From contig NZ_CP157794.1 in NCBI RefSeq assembly GCF_040111675.1, positions 3,741,501-3,805,500 of the forward strand: 64,000 nucleotides of DNA. Reading direction: 5' to 3'. This stretch comes from Salinarimonas sp. (GTDB lineage Bacteria; Pseudomonadota; Alphaproteobacteria; Rhizobiales; Beijerinckiaceae). This document shows, one piece after another, positions 34,898 to 43,293 of the stretch (positions are counted from its first letter, which is position 1; each line of letters opens with the position of its first letter). Position numbers and translations under genes: made by a program. The notes beneath the pieces are model-generated. The model had not been told where the DNA came from. It saw only the letters and a program-made list of their open reading frames with translations, and searched no databases.

Positions 34898-36712
34898 TCA
34901 CCCCGCCCGGCGCAGCGTCGCCCTGTAGGGCACGCGCGGCTCCGGGCGCGGGGGAACCGGCGGGAACGGCGGCTCGGGCTCGCGCTCGGACGTCGGCTTG
35001 CGGGCGGCTGGACCGCCGGCGGGACGCTCGGGCGTGCGCGGCTGGGCGGCGACGGCGCTGGTCTCGCCGGAGGGCGGCGCGCTGCGGGCGGGCGGCTCGG
35101 CCCCGCCGCCGCCGCGGCCCGGCGGTCCGCCGATCAGGTCGGAGCGCACCGCGCGCGGCGCGCCGAAGACGAGGCCCTGCGCCAGCGGGATGTCGAGGTC
35201 GATCAGGTCCGGCACGTCCTCCTCGCGATCCACCGCCTCGGCGACGAGCTTGATGCCCGCCCGCGCCATCACCGCCGAAAGGTCGCCCACCGCGACGTCG
35301 AGCCCCGCCCCGCGCGCGTCGAGATGCGCGAGCAGCATGCCGGCCGGCAGCTTGACGTAGCGCACGCCGCGATCGGCGAGGCCGAACGGGTCGACCCGCA
35401 GGTCGTTGGCGCGATCGAGCACGAAGAGCGCGCCCTTCGCCCGCAGCGCCTCGAGCGCGCCCGCGAGCTCGCCGTCGAGCATGCGCCAGGAGCGCTGGGC
35501 GATCTCGAAGGCGAGCCGCCCCACCACGTCCGGATAGGTGTCGAGGATGCGCCCCAGCGCGCGCAGGAAGCCCGGCGCCGCGAGCGACTCGTGCGCGAGG
35601 TTGACGGTGACGAAGGCGTCCGAGCCGCGCGCCACCAGATGGCGCGCGATGGCGGCCGCGCGCGCGGCGACCTTGCCGTCGAGCTCGGCGCCGAGGCCGA
35701 CCGCCTCCAGCGCCGGCTGGAACTCCTCCGGCAGCACGATCTCGTCGTCCTCGAGCCGCAGCCGCGCCAGAGCCTCGTAGAAGCGCGTCTTGCGCTGGGG
35801 CAGCGAGACGACGGGCTGGAGGTGGATCTCGATGCGATCGTCCCGCAGCGCGCCGGCGATCGCCCGGATGCGGCGCTCGAGCGCCGGATCCGGCGCGGGG
35901 GCGGCATCCGGCTCGTCGGCGAACAGGGGCTCGGGCGCGGGCTCCGGCGGCGGCTCGGGCGGCTGCTCGGGCGGGAAGGGCTCGGCCGGGAAGGGCTCGG
36001 GCGTGAACGGTGCGGGGGAGCGCGATGCCGGGCGCGCGGGGGCGGGCGCAGGCTCCGGCTCCGCCTCGACGATCGGGCTGAAGCGCGGCGGCGCGGCGCG
36101 CGGCATCGCGACGAGCGGCGGTTCCGGCTGCGGCCGCCGCGCGGGAGGCGGCGGCTCGGAATAGGCCGGCCCGGAATAGGCCGGCTCCGGATAGGTCTCG
36201 GGCTCGGCGGGCGGCTCCCGACGGGAGGGCCCGGGGCCCGGCGCGGCGCCGAGCGCCGCCGGCTCGCGCGCCTCCTCGTGCTCCGCCTGCTCCGAGAGGG
36301 CGCGGTCGTGCGCCGCGACGGTGCCGGCGAGGTCGCGCAGGAGGCCGCTGATCAAGGCGATCTCGCCCGAGACCTCGGCCACGGCCCCGCGCAGGTCGCC
36401 GTCGCCGCCCTTGCGGCGCTCGGCCTCGGCGAGGCGGGACTCGACCCGCAGCAGCCGGCGGGCGAGGAAATCGAGATCGGAGGAGGCCTTCTCCGCCACC
36501 GTCTGCCCGCGCCGCGCGAGCCAGAGCCCCGCGCCGGCGAGCACGCAGCCGACGGCGCCGAGGGTGAGCGCCAGCGCGCTCGCGAGCGCGGTCCCGGCGG
36601 CGATGGCGCCGGCGAGCGCGACGAGCCCGCCGCCCGCTGCCGCGATCGCGGCGGCGACCACGAAACCGGGCGACCGGCGGCGCTCGTTCGGGCGTGCGCG
36701 TCGACGTTCCAC
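34898..36712 (-). CDS. Membrane-anchored degenerate EAL domain protein
   Basis: About 604 aa from a GTG at 36712; no ATG fits. Residues 15-70 form two membrane helices (FVVAAAIAAAGGGLVALAGA and LALTLGAVGCVLAGAGLWLA). A coiled-coil-like stretch and a long Pro/Glu-rich linker (residues 150-290) lead to a C-terminal EAL domain with FYEALARLRLEDDE, VTVNLAHESL and AQGLVFGAP. The double-Asp metal motif (normally DDFG) is replaced by LDRANDLRV, and the second Glu motif by AFEIAQRSW, so phosphodiesterase activity is doubtful. It may bind cyclic di-GMP or a protein partner instead. Confidence 0.8.
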   Translation of the reverse strand: MERRRARPNERRRSPGFVVAAAIAAAGGGLVALAGAIAAGTALASALALTLGAVGCVLAGAGLWLARRGQTVAEKASSDLDFLARRLLRVESRLAEAERRKGGDGDLRGAVAEVSGEIALISGLLRDLAGTVAAHDRALSEQAEHEEAREPAALGAAPGPGPSRREPPAEPETYPEPAYSGPAYSEPPPPARRPQPEPPLVAMPRAAPPRFSPIVEAEPEPAPAPARPASRSPAPFTPEPFPAEPFPPEQPPEPPPEPAPEPLFADEPDAAPAPDPALERRIRAIAGALRDDRIEIHLQPVVSLPQRKTRFYEALARLRLEDDEIVLPEEFQPALEAVGLGAELDGKVAARAAAIARHLVARGSDAFVTVNLAHESLAAPGFLRALGRILDTYPDVVGRLAFEIAQRSWRMLDGELAGALEALRAKGALFVLDRANDLRVDPFGLADRGVRYVKLPAGMLLAHLDARGAGLDVAVGDLSAVMARAGIKLVAEAVDREEDVPDLIDLDIPLAQGLVFGAPRAVRSDLIGGPPGRGGGGAEPPARSAPPSGETSAVAAQPRTPERPAGGPAARKPTSEREPEPPFPPVPPRPEPRVPYRATLRRAG

Positions 36713-36935
36713 CTGCGTCTCGTCCCCTCGCCTGCGCCCCGGTTTCGCTCGCGTTGTCGCGCGCCCGCGCCCGCCCGGCAAGGCCGTCGGACTTTCTTCC
36801 CCCGAAGAAAACCGAAAACGCCCCGGTCTTTCAATCGATTTCGACGCGCCCACCCGCGGAGCCGCGGCGCGAACGCCCCCGCGATCCCGCGCGTTGGCCC
36901 CGCACGCGAGCGCCGACGAGACCGGGAGGACCGAC

Positions 36936-37154
36936 ATGAGCGAACGCCACGAGCTCCTGATGCAGGTGGACGGCATGACGTGCGAGGGCTGCGTCGCGGC
37001 CGTGACGCGGATCGTGCGCAAGGTCGACCCGCAGGCCGACGTCGCTGTCGATCTCGCCCACGGCCGCGCCCGCATCCTCACCACCGCCGAGACGCTGGAG
37101 ATCGCGGCCGCCCTCGACAAGGGCGGCTACGAGGCCAAGGCGATGACGATGTGA
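36936..37154 (+). CDS. Heavy-metal-associated (HMA) domain protein, copper-chaperone-like
   Basis: The product is 72 aa, with GGGAGGA 5 bp before the ATG. It is a single ferredoxin-like HMA domain with the metal-binding motif GMTCEGCVAAV (Cys-x-x-Cys) and the second half ETLEIAAALDKGGYEAKAM. Such proteins carry Cu(I) or other soft metals to P-type ATPases; no transporter gene is next to it. Confidence 0.9.
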   Translation: MSERHELLMQVDGMTCEGCVAAVTRIVRKVDPQADVAVDLAHGRARILTTAETLEIAAALDKGGYEAKAMTM

Positions 37155-37251
37155 GGGCCGGCGCACGCGAGGCTTTCGTCCCGGCCGCGTTGCGCCCTAT
37201 TCTCTCTCGTCGAAACGCCCGGCCACAGGGCGCGCCCGAGGGAGAACGCCG

Positions 37252-38874
37252 ATGCACGGCCTGATGCAGGACTGGCCCCTGCTGATCCACAAGATCATCG
37301 ACCATGCCGCCGTCCAGCACGCCGGCCGGCCGGTGGTCTCGCGCTCGGTCGAGGGGCCGATCGTGCGCACCAGCTATGCCGCGCTGCGCGGGCGCGCGCT
37401 CAAGGTCGCCAAGCGCCTCGCCCGCGACGGGATTCGTGAGGGAGACCGCGTCGGGACGCTCGCCTGGAACACGGCGCGGCATCTCGAGACCTGGTACGGC
37501 ATCACCGGCATCGGCGCCGTCTACCACACGCTCAATCCGCGCCTGTTCGAGGACCAGATCGTCTACATCGCGAGCCACGCCGAGGATCGGCTGCTGTTCC
37601 TCGACCTCACCTTCGTCGCGATGATGGAGCGGCTCCAGGACCGGCTGCCCTCGATCGAGCGCTACGTCGTCCTCACCGACGCCGCGCACATGCCGCGGAC
37701 CCGGCTGCGCAACGCCGTCGCCTACGAGGACTGGATCGCCGAGGTGGACGAGGACTTCGCCTGGGCGGCGCTCGAGGAGACCGCCGCGGCGGGCTTGTGC
37801 TACACGTCGGGCACCACGGGCGAGCCCAAGGGCGTGCTCTATTCGCATCGCTCCAACGTGCTCCACGCCATGATGGCGAACCAGCGCGACGCGCTCGGCC
37901 TGTCGTCGCGGGACGTGGCCATGCCGGTCGTGCCCCTGTTCCACGCCAACGGCTGGTCGTTCGGCTTCTCGGCGCCGATGGCGGGGGCGACGCTCGTCCT
38001 CCCAGGCCCGAAGCTCGACGGCGGCTCGCTGGCCGAGCTCCTGATCGAGGAGAAGGTGACGGTCTCCGCCGCCGTGCCGACCGTCTGGTTCACGCTCCTC
38101 CAGCATCTGGAAGCGACGGGTCTCGAGCTGCCCGACCTCGAGCGCGTCGTCATCGGCGGCTCCGCCTGCCCGCGGGCGGTGACGCGCACCTTCCGCGAGC
38201 GCTACGGGGTCGAGGTGCTGCACGCCTGGGGCATGACCGAGATGAGCCCGCTCGGCACGGTCTGCTCGCTCAAGCCGGATTACGGCGACCTCGACGTGGA
38301 GGCCTGGCTCGACGTCAAGGAGCGCGCGGGCCACCCCTTCTTCGGCATCGAGATGCGCATCGAGGACGACGACGGGCGCGCCCTGCCCTGGGACGGCGAG
38401 GCCTTCGGGCGTCTGAAGGTGCGCGGGCCCGCCATCGCCAAGGCCTATTTCCACCGCGAGGAGCCGATCCTAGACCACGACGGCTTCTTCGACACGGGCG
38501 ACGTCGCGACCATCGACCGCTTCGGCAACATGCAGGTCGTCGACCGCTCGAAGGACGTGATCAAGTCCGGCGGCGAGTGGATCTCGTCCATCGATCTCGA
38601 GAACCACGCGGTGGGTCACCCCCACGTCGCGGAGGCGGCGGCGATCGGCGTGCCCCATCCGAAATGGGGAGAGCGCCCGCTCCTGGTCGTCGTGCCGAAG
38701 GCGGGGGTGGAGCCGGACAAGGACGCCATCCTCGCGCATCTCGCCACCCGCCTCGCCAAATGGCAGCTGCCGGACGAGGTGGTGTTCGTGGAGGAGATCC
38801 CCCACACCGCGACCGGCAAGATCCAGAAGGTCGCTCTGCGCGAGCGATTCGAGGGCTGGACGCCGCCCGGCTGA
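37252..38874 (+). CDS. Fatty-acyl-CoA ligase (AMP-binding)
   Basis: A 540-aa acyl-CoA synthetase that activates a fatty acid through an acyl-AMP. The P-loop-like motif [19 protein letters not shown], the aromatic switch [13 protein letters not shown], the [20 protein letters not shown] hinge and the C-terminal lysine in [16 protein letters not shown] are all intact. It is of the long/medium-chain FadD-like type often annotated as acyl-CoA synthetase AlkK/Menz group. It is followed by a terminator that serves carD from the opposite side. Confidence 0.93.
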   Translation: MHGLMQDWPLLIHKIIDHAAVQHAGRPVVSRSVEGPIVRTSYAALRGRALKVAKRLARDGIREGDRVGTLAWNTARHLETWYGITGIGAVYHTLNPRLFEDQIVYIASHAEDRLLFLDLTFVAMMERLQDRLPSIERYVVLTDAAHMPRTRLRNAVAYEDWIAEVDEDFAWAALEETAAAGLCYTSGTTGEPKGVLYSHRSNVLHAMMANQRDALGLSSRDVAMPVVPLFHANGWSFGFSAPMAGATLVLPGPKLDGGSLAELLIEEKVTVSAAVPTVWFTLLQHLEATGLELPDLERVVIGGSACPRAVTRTFRERYGVEVLHAWGMTEMSPLGTVCSLKPDYGDLDVEAWLDVKERAGHPFFGIEMRIEDDDGRALPWDGEAFGRLKVRGPAIAKAYFHREEPILDHDGFFDTGDVATIDRFGNMQVVDRSKDVIKSGGEWISSIDLENHAVGHPHVAEAAAIGVPHPKWGERPLLVVVPKAGVEPDKDAILAHLATRLAKWQLPDEVVFVEEIPHTATGKIQKVALRERFEGWTPPG

Positions 38875-38912
38875 TGCGCGGGCCTCGGTCGGCGGCTCGG
38901 GGCGGCGCGACG

Positions 38913-38939
38913 AAAAAAGCCCGGCCGCGAGGCCGGGCT
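38913..38939 (-). terminator. Rho-independent terminator of carD
   Basis: On the minus strand the stem AGCCCGGCC / GGCCGGGCT closes a 4-nt loop and is followed by six T residues, 27 bp after the carD stop. Confidence 0.9.
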
Positions 38940-38965
38940 CTTCAGGGGATCGAAGGAACGGCCGG

Positions 38966-39556
38966 TCAGGCCGCCTCCTCCTGGAGATCGTCGCCCTCGG
39001 CGGCTTCCGCCGCATCGGCCTCGGCGTTCTTGCCGCGGCGGGGGGACTTGGCGAGGCTCGCCTCGATGAGCTTGAGCGCCTCGGTCTCGGTGATCCGGTT
39101 GACCGTCGAGATCTCGCGCACGACGCGGTCGAGAGCGGCCTCGTAGAGCTGGCGCTCGGAATAGGACTGCTCGGGCTGCGCGTCGGAGCGATAGAGGTCG
39201 CGGACCACCTCGGCGATGGCGATGATGTCGCCCGAGTTGATCTTCGCCTCGTATTCCTGCGCGCGGCGCGACCACATGGTGCGCTTCACGCGGGCGCGGC
39301 CGGACATGGTGTCGAGCGCCTTCTTGACGAGATCCGGCTCGGCGAGCTTGCGCATGCCCACGGTCGCCGCCTTCGCGGTCGGAACGCGCAGGACCATCTT
39401 GTCCTTCTCGAAGCTGACGACGTAGAGCTCGAGCTTGAAGCCGGCGATTTCCTGCTCCTCGATCGCCGTGATCTGGCCGACGCCGTGGGCCGGATAGACG
39501 ATGGCTTCGCCAGCCTTGAAAGCCAAAGCCTTGCCAGTCTTCTTGGGGGTCGTCAT
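38966..39556 (-). CDS. carD: CarD family transcriptional regulator
   Basis: The product has 196 aa from the ATG at 39556. CarD binds RNA polymerase beta and stabilises open promoter complexes. The Tudor-like N-terminal domain is clear (FKAGEAIVYPAHGVGQITAI, GFKLELYVVSFEKDKM) and the helical DNA-binding part has SRRAQEYEAKINSGDIIAIAE with VVRDL and QSYSERQLYEAALDRVVRE. The C-terminal tail is acidic. It is an expected core gene in Hyphomicrobiales, usually next to fdxA. Confidence 0.94.
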   Translation of the reverse strand: MTTPKKTGKALAFKAGEAIVYPAHGVGQITAIEEQEIAGFKLELYVVSFEKDKMVLRVPTAKAATVGMRKLAEPDLVKKALDTMSGRARVKRTMWSRRAQEYEAKINSGDIIAIAEVVRDLYRSDAQPEQSYSERQLYEAALDRVVREISTVNRITETEALKLIEASLAKSPRRGKNAEADAAEAAEGDDLQEEAA

Positions 39557-39964
39557 GCGGTGAAGGCTCCCTGTTGCGCGCCGCGGCGCGGGCCGCGACA
39601 CAGACAGCGCCGTCGGAAAGGGGTCCGACGGTCGAAAAGACTTGACTCCGCCCACCCTGATGGGTTCCGGCGGCGTCCCCTTCAAGATTTTTCGGCCGGT
39701 GACGAAAGGCGCCCCCTCGCCCTCGCCGGGACACGATGGAAAGGTCCCCGTGCGAGGGGTGCGGGTGCTGCTCTCATGTTCTGCTTAAGGCTTCACGTGC
39801 GAGTTGGCAGCGCGCAGGGCGCGGTCTACGGCAGGCCCTTTGCTTACCACAAGCCGGCTGATAAATCAAAGAAAATCGCAATGAACGGCCACGGTCGGCC
39901 GCTCGCGCCCGCCGAGGGGCGCGATTCCGGTCTCGAATCACCGCTCGCGGCGCGTGCCGCAGCG
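39557..39964. other. Intergenic region without recognised gene
   Basis: This 408-bp gap between carD and fdxA contains the two upstream regions. It includes an AT-rich patch around 39850-39885 (GATAAATCAAAGAAAATCGC) and a TCCGACGG pair, but no convincing gene, hairpin terminator or promoter that I can support. Confidence 0.6.
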
Positions 39965-40303
39965 TCAGTCACCCTCGCCGGGCTCGGGCGAGAAGAACTT
40001 CTCGTACTTGCCCGCCATGCCGTCGTACTCCTTGGCGTCGGCAGGCGCATCCTTCTTCTGGGTGATGTTGGGCCAGGACTTGGAGAGATCGGCGTTGATC
40101 TTGAGCCACTGCTCGAGACCCGGCTCCGTGTCCGGCTTGATCGCCTCGGCCGGGCATTCCGGCTCGCACACGCCGCAATCGATACACTCGTCGGGATGGA
40201 TGACGAGCATGTTGTCGCCCTCGTAGAAGCAATCCACGGGGCAGACCTCGACGCAGTCCATGTACTTGCACTTGATGCAGTTTTCCGTGACGACGTAGGT
40301 CAT
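39965..40303 (-). CDS. fdxA: 7Fe ferredoxin FdxA
   Basis: A 112-aa ferredoxin with both clusters: the 3Fe-4S ligand set near the N-terminus ([20 protein letters not shown] with CPVDCFYEG) and the 4Fe-4S set in [15 protein letters not shown]. The C-terminal extension of about 50 residues ([20 protein letters not shown]) is typical of the FdxA type. It is a soluble electron carrier. Start at 40303 is fixed by the conserved MTYVV. Confidence 0.96.
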   Translation of the reverse strand: MTYVVTENCIKCKYMDCVEVCPVDCFYEGDNMLVIHPDECIDCGVCEPECPAEAIKPDTEPGLEQWLKINADLSKSWPNITQKKDAPADAKEYDGMAGKYEKFFSPEPGEGD

Positions 40304-40559
40304 TCCGCAATCCCGGTCCGGTCGACGTTGACACCGGACGCTGTAACCCGACGCAAAGCCCCGCGCAAGGCCCGAGCGGAGCCGTATCGCGCGCGGCCCG
40401 CGGCGCGTGCGACGATCGGTCCGGAGGGCGACGGCGCCCGCACGGGACTCGGCCGCAGCGCGGCGCACGGCCCCGAGCGGACCTCGCCCGGGCTTTCCCG
40501 CCCGCTCGTCGGGACGTGAGGATAGCCGAAACCTCGGCCTTTCGCACCGGCGCCCGCGC

Positions 40560-40736
40560 TCAGGCTTCCGGCGGCACCGAGAGGCCGAGCTCCGAGAGCT
40601 TGGCGTGCACCTCGGACTGGGAGCGCTTCATCTTCATGCTGATCACGGAGGCCGGCACGCCCTCGCGCGCCAGCGCGATCAGCTCCTGGACCTGCTCGTA
40701 GCTCCAGGGGCGGCTTTCGGATGCGACATCGCTCAT
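40560..40736 (-). CDS. Small hypothetical protein with helix-turn-helix look
   Basis: The product has 58 aa from the ATG at 40736, with GCGAGGAG upstream. The sequence [20 protein letters not shown] then [20 protein letters not shown] has the spacing of a helix-turn-helix domain of the kind found in small SANT/GcrA-like or invertase-type proteins. Family not certain. It is divergent from the HerA-type ATPase gene. Confidence 0.65.
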   Translation of the reverse strand: MSDVASESRPWSYEQVQELIALAREGVPASVISMKMKRSQSEVHAKLSELGLSVPPEA

Positions 40737-40921
40737 GGTCGTCTCCTCGCTCGATCGAGTTCGTCCGACGTTCGGAACGCCACAGCCGTGACAATGGGTC
40801 CGGCGGCAGGGCGTCGCAAGCTGTGGAGGGTCCGGATGCGGGGGCTCGCGCGGCGCGCCCGGCATGCTAACCAGGGCCCCGGCTCATCCGAACGAGCGGG
40901 GGAGGCGCGAGAGGCGGAGCG

Positions 40922-42454
40922 ATGACGGTCGGCATCGATATGGGCGAGAACGCGGCTCCCGGCGGCGGGCGCATGCTCCTCGACCTCGAGGAGCTCCTCG
41001 CCACCCGCCTGCTGGTCCAGGGGAATTCCGGCTCCGGCAAGTCGCACCTGCTGCGCCGGCTGCTGGAGCAGAGCGCGCCCTGGGTGCAGCAATGCGTCAT
41101 CGACCCCGAGGGCGACTTCGTCACCCTCGCCGACAGGTACGGCCACGTGGTGGTCGAGGCGGACCGCTCCGAAGCGGACCTCCAGCGCGTCGCCGCGCGG
41201 GTGCGCCAGCACCGGGTCTCCGTCGTGGTCAGCCTCGAGGGTCTCGACGCCGAGCAGCAGATGCGCGCCGCCGCCGCCTTCCTGGGCGGCCTGTTCGACG
41301 CCGAGCGGGACCATTGGTACCCGATGCTCGTCGTCGTCGACGAGGCGCAGCTCTTCGCGCCTATGGCGGCGGGGGAGGTCTCGGACGAGGCGCGCAAGGT
41401 CTCGCTCGGCGCGATGACGAACCTGATGTGCCGCGGCCGCAAGCGCGGGCTCGCCGGCGTCATCGCCACGCAACGCCTCGCCAAGCTCGCCAAGAACGTG
41501 GCGGCCGAGGCCTCGAACTTCCTGATGGGCCGCACCTTCCTCGACATCGACATGGCCCGCGCCGCCGATCTGCTCGGCATGGATCGGCGCCAGGCGGAGA
41601 GCTTCCGCGACCTTCAGCGCGGGCATTTCGTGGCGCTGGGCCCCGCGCTCTCGCGCCGGCCGGTGGCCGTGCGCATCGGGACGGTCGAGACCGCCGCGCG
41701 CTCGACGAGCCCCAAGCTGATGCCGCTGCCGGAGACCCCGGCGGAGGACGCGCGCGACCTGATTCTCGCGCCGCTCGAGCCCGAGCCGGCGCGGGCCCGG
41801 CCGGAGCGGCGCCCCCCTCCCCCGCCGCCGCCCTCCACCAACGACCTTCTCGCCGAGCTCGTGCGCTCGCGCCCCGCCGCCGCCGCCCCCCCGAGCGCGG
41901 AGGAGGTCGCGCTGGCGGCCGAGGAGCGCGAGGCCGTCATGGAGGAGATCGTGCGCGACCTCCTCTCCGACCCGGATGCGGCCTTCCGCTCCATCGCCGT
42001 GCTCTACCAGGATTTCCTGGTGCGCCTGCGGATCAAGCGCGTGCCGGGCGAGGCGCCGACGCTCGCCGCCTTCAAGAAGCGCCTCTCGGTCGCCCGCGCC
42101 GGCGTCGAGGCCGGGGCGATCCCGGAGGACACGTGGGCGCGCGCGGAAGCGGCTGCGGCGGACCTGCCGGAGGAGATCCAGGGCGTCTACCTGCTGCTCG
42201 CCCGCGCCGCCTTCGAGGGCGCGCCCTGCCCGCCCGACGGCGCCATCGCCCGCGCCTGCGGCTCGCGCTCACCGGGCCGCGCCCGGCGGCTGGTGCAGTA
42301 CATGGAGAGCCGCGGCCACGTCGTCACCCGCGCCGACCTGCGCGGCCAGCGCATCGTCGCATTGCCCGACCTCGGCGTGGAGACCAGGCCCGGCGACCCC
42401 AACGCCTGGGAGGAGCCCCAGGAGGGCGGCGGGGACCTGTTCGCGACGGGGTGA
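40922..42454 (+). CDS. HerA/DUF87-type ATP-binding protein
   Basis: A 510-aa P-loop ATPase of the FtsK/HerA group. Walker A is VQGNSGSGKSHLL at residues 33-45, the Walker B motif MLVVVDEAQLF follows at about 140, and CRGRKRGLAGVIATQRLAKL is the sensor and arginine-finger region. After a Pro-rich linker (residues 285-310) the C-terminal 200 residues are helical and end with a winged-helix-like segment (RARRLVQYMESRGHVVTRAD). HerA proteins pump or process DNA, often with NurA; no NurA gene is adjacent. The role here is unknown. Confidence 0.82.
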   Translation: MTVGIDMGENAAPGGGRMLLDLEELLATRLLVQGNSGSGKSHLLRRLLEQSAPWVQQCVIDPEGDFVTLADRYGHVVVEADRSEADLQRVAARVRQHRVSVVVSLEGLDAEQQMRAAAAFLGGLFDAERDHWYPMLVVVDEAQLFAPMAAGEVSDEARKVSLGAMTNLMCRGRKRGLAGVIATQRLAKLAKNVAAEASNFLMGRTFLDIDMARAADLLGMDRRQAESFRDLQRGHFVALGPALSRRPVAVRIGTVETAARSTSPKLMPLPETPAEDARDLILAPLEPEPARARPERRPPPPPPPSTNDLLAELVRSRPAAAAPPSAEEVALAAEEREAVMEEIVRDLLSDPDAAFRSIAVLYQDFLVRLRIKRVPGEAPTLAAFKKRLSVARAGVEAGAIPEDTWARAEAAAADLPEEIQGVYLLLARAAFEGAPCPPDGAIARACGSRSPGRARRLVQYMESRGHVVTRADLRGQRIVALPDLGVETRPGDPNAWEEPQEGGGDLFATG

Positions 42455-42533
42455 GCAGGAAGCGGGTGGCGGAGAGCTGGGGGCGGTGGTGCTCTCGCGC
42501 CGTGCCCCATTTCCCGCACGAGAGGCTTCCGCC

Positions 42534-43001
42534 ATGGACTTCCGCGTTCTCGGGCTCTCGCCCGAACCCTTCCTTCCCCTCTACGGCCTCTCGGAGGCGG
42601 CGCTCGCCGAGCGCGGCGTGATCCGCAGGCGGGCGAACGATCCGACGAGCTATCCCGACCGCATCGAGATGCGCCACGCCCGGCCGGGCGAGAGCGTGCT
42701 GCTCCTCAACCACGTCTCCCAGCCGGCGGCCTCGCCCTACCGCGCGAGCCACGCCATCTACGTGCGCGAGGGCGCGAGCGACACCTACGACCGGGTGAAC
42801 GCGGTGCCGGAGGTGATGCGGCCGCGCCTCCTCTCCGTGCGCGCCTTCGACGCCGACGGCATGATCGTCGACGCCGACGTGGTCGAAGGCGCGGATCTGG
42901 AGGGGCTGATCGCACGGCTCCTGGCGAGCCCCGCGGCGGCGTATCTCCACGTCCACAACGCCAAGCGCGGCTGCTATGCGGGGCGGGTCGAGCGGGCGTG
43001 A
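42534..43001 (+). CDS. DUF1203 family protein
   Basis: The product has 155 aa from the ATG at 42534. The sequence MDFRVLGLSPEPFLPLYGLS, DRIEMRHARPGESVLLLNHV and SPYRASHAIYVREGA is typical of the DUF1203 family. The C-terminus YLHVHNAKRGCYAGRVERA has a conserved His and Cys. Function unknown; small cytoplasmic protein. Confidence 0.82.
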   Translation: MDFRVLGLSPEPFLPLYGLSEAALAERGVIRRRANDPTSYPDRIEMRHARPGESVLLLNHVSQPAASPYRASHAIYVREGASDTYDRVNAVPEVMRPRLLSVRAFDADGMIVDADVVEGADLEGLIARLLASPAAAYLHVHNAKRGCYAGRVERA

Positions 43002-43008
43002 GCGGCGC

Positions 43009-43272
43009 TCAGCCCGCCTCCTCGTAGAGCGCCTCGGCCTCCGAGGCCGGCCCGCGGCGCTCGCCGAGATCGAGGACGCGCACCGCCTTGGTGGCGTGCG
43101 GGGCGGCGACGGTGAGGACGTCGCCCACCGCGATCCCCTTGGCGGGGTTGGTCTGCCGCTGGCCGTTGACGCGCACGTGGCCCGATTCGACCAGCTTCGC
43201 CGCGAGCGTGCGGGTGCGCGCGAAGCGCGCGTACCAGAGCCACTTGTCGAGCCTCTGGCGATCCTCCCGCAC
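43009..43272 (-). CDS. S4 domain RNA-binding protein (Hsp15-like)
   Basis: An 87-aa protein with a single S4 domain: RQRLDKWLWYARFARTRTLA, then KLVESGHVRVNGQRQTNPAKG. It is homologous to Hsp15, which rescues stalled 50S subunits carrying peptidyl-tRNA. It lies 21 bp downstream of the helicase gene and in Hyphomicrobiales usually precedes fdxA and carD. Confidence 0.9.
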   Translation of the reverse strand: MREDRQRLDKWLWYARFARTRTLAAKLVESGHVRVNGQRQTNPAKGIAVGDVLTVAAPHATKAVRVLDLGERRGPASEAEALYEEAG

Positions 43273-43293
43273 GGGCTCAGGCGACCTGTCGCG

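Noticed and set aside
39557..39964. Small gene in the carD-fdxA gap
   Set aside because: Short frames exist on both strands but none has a ribosome-binding site and recognisable product.
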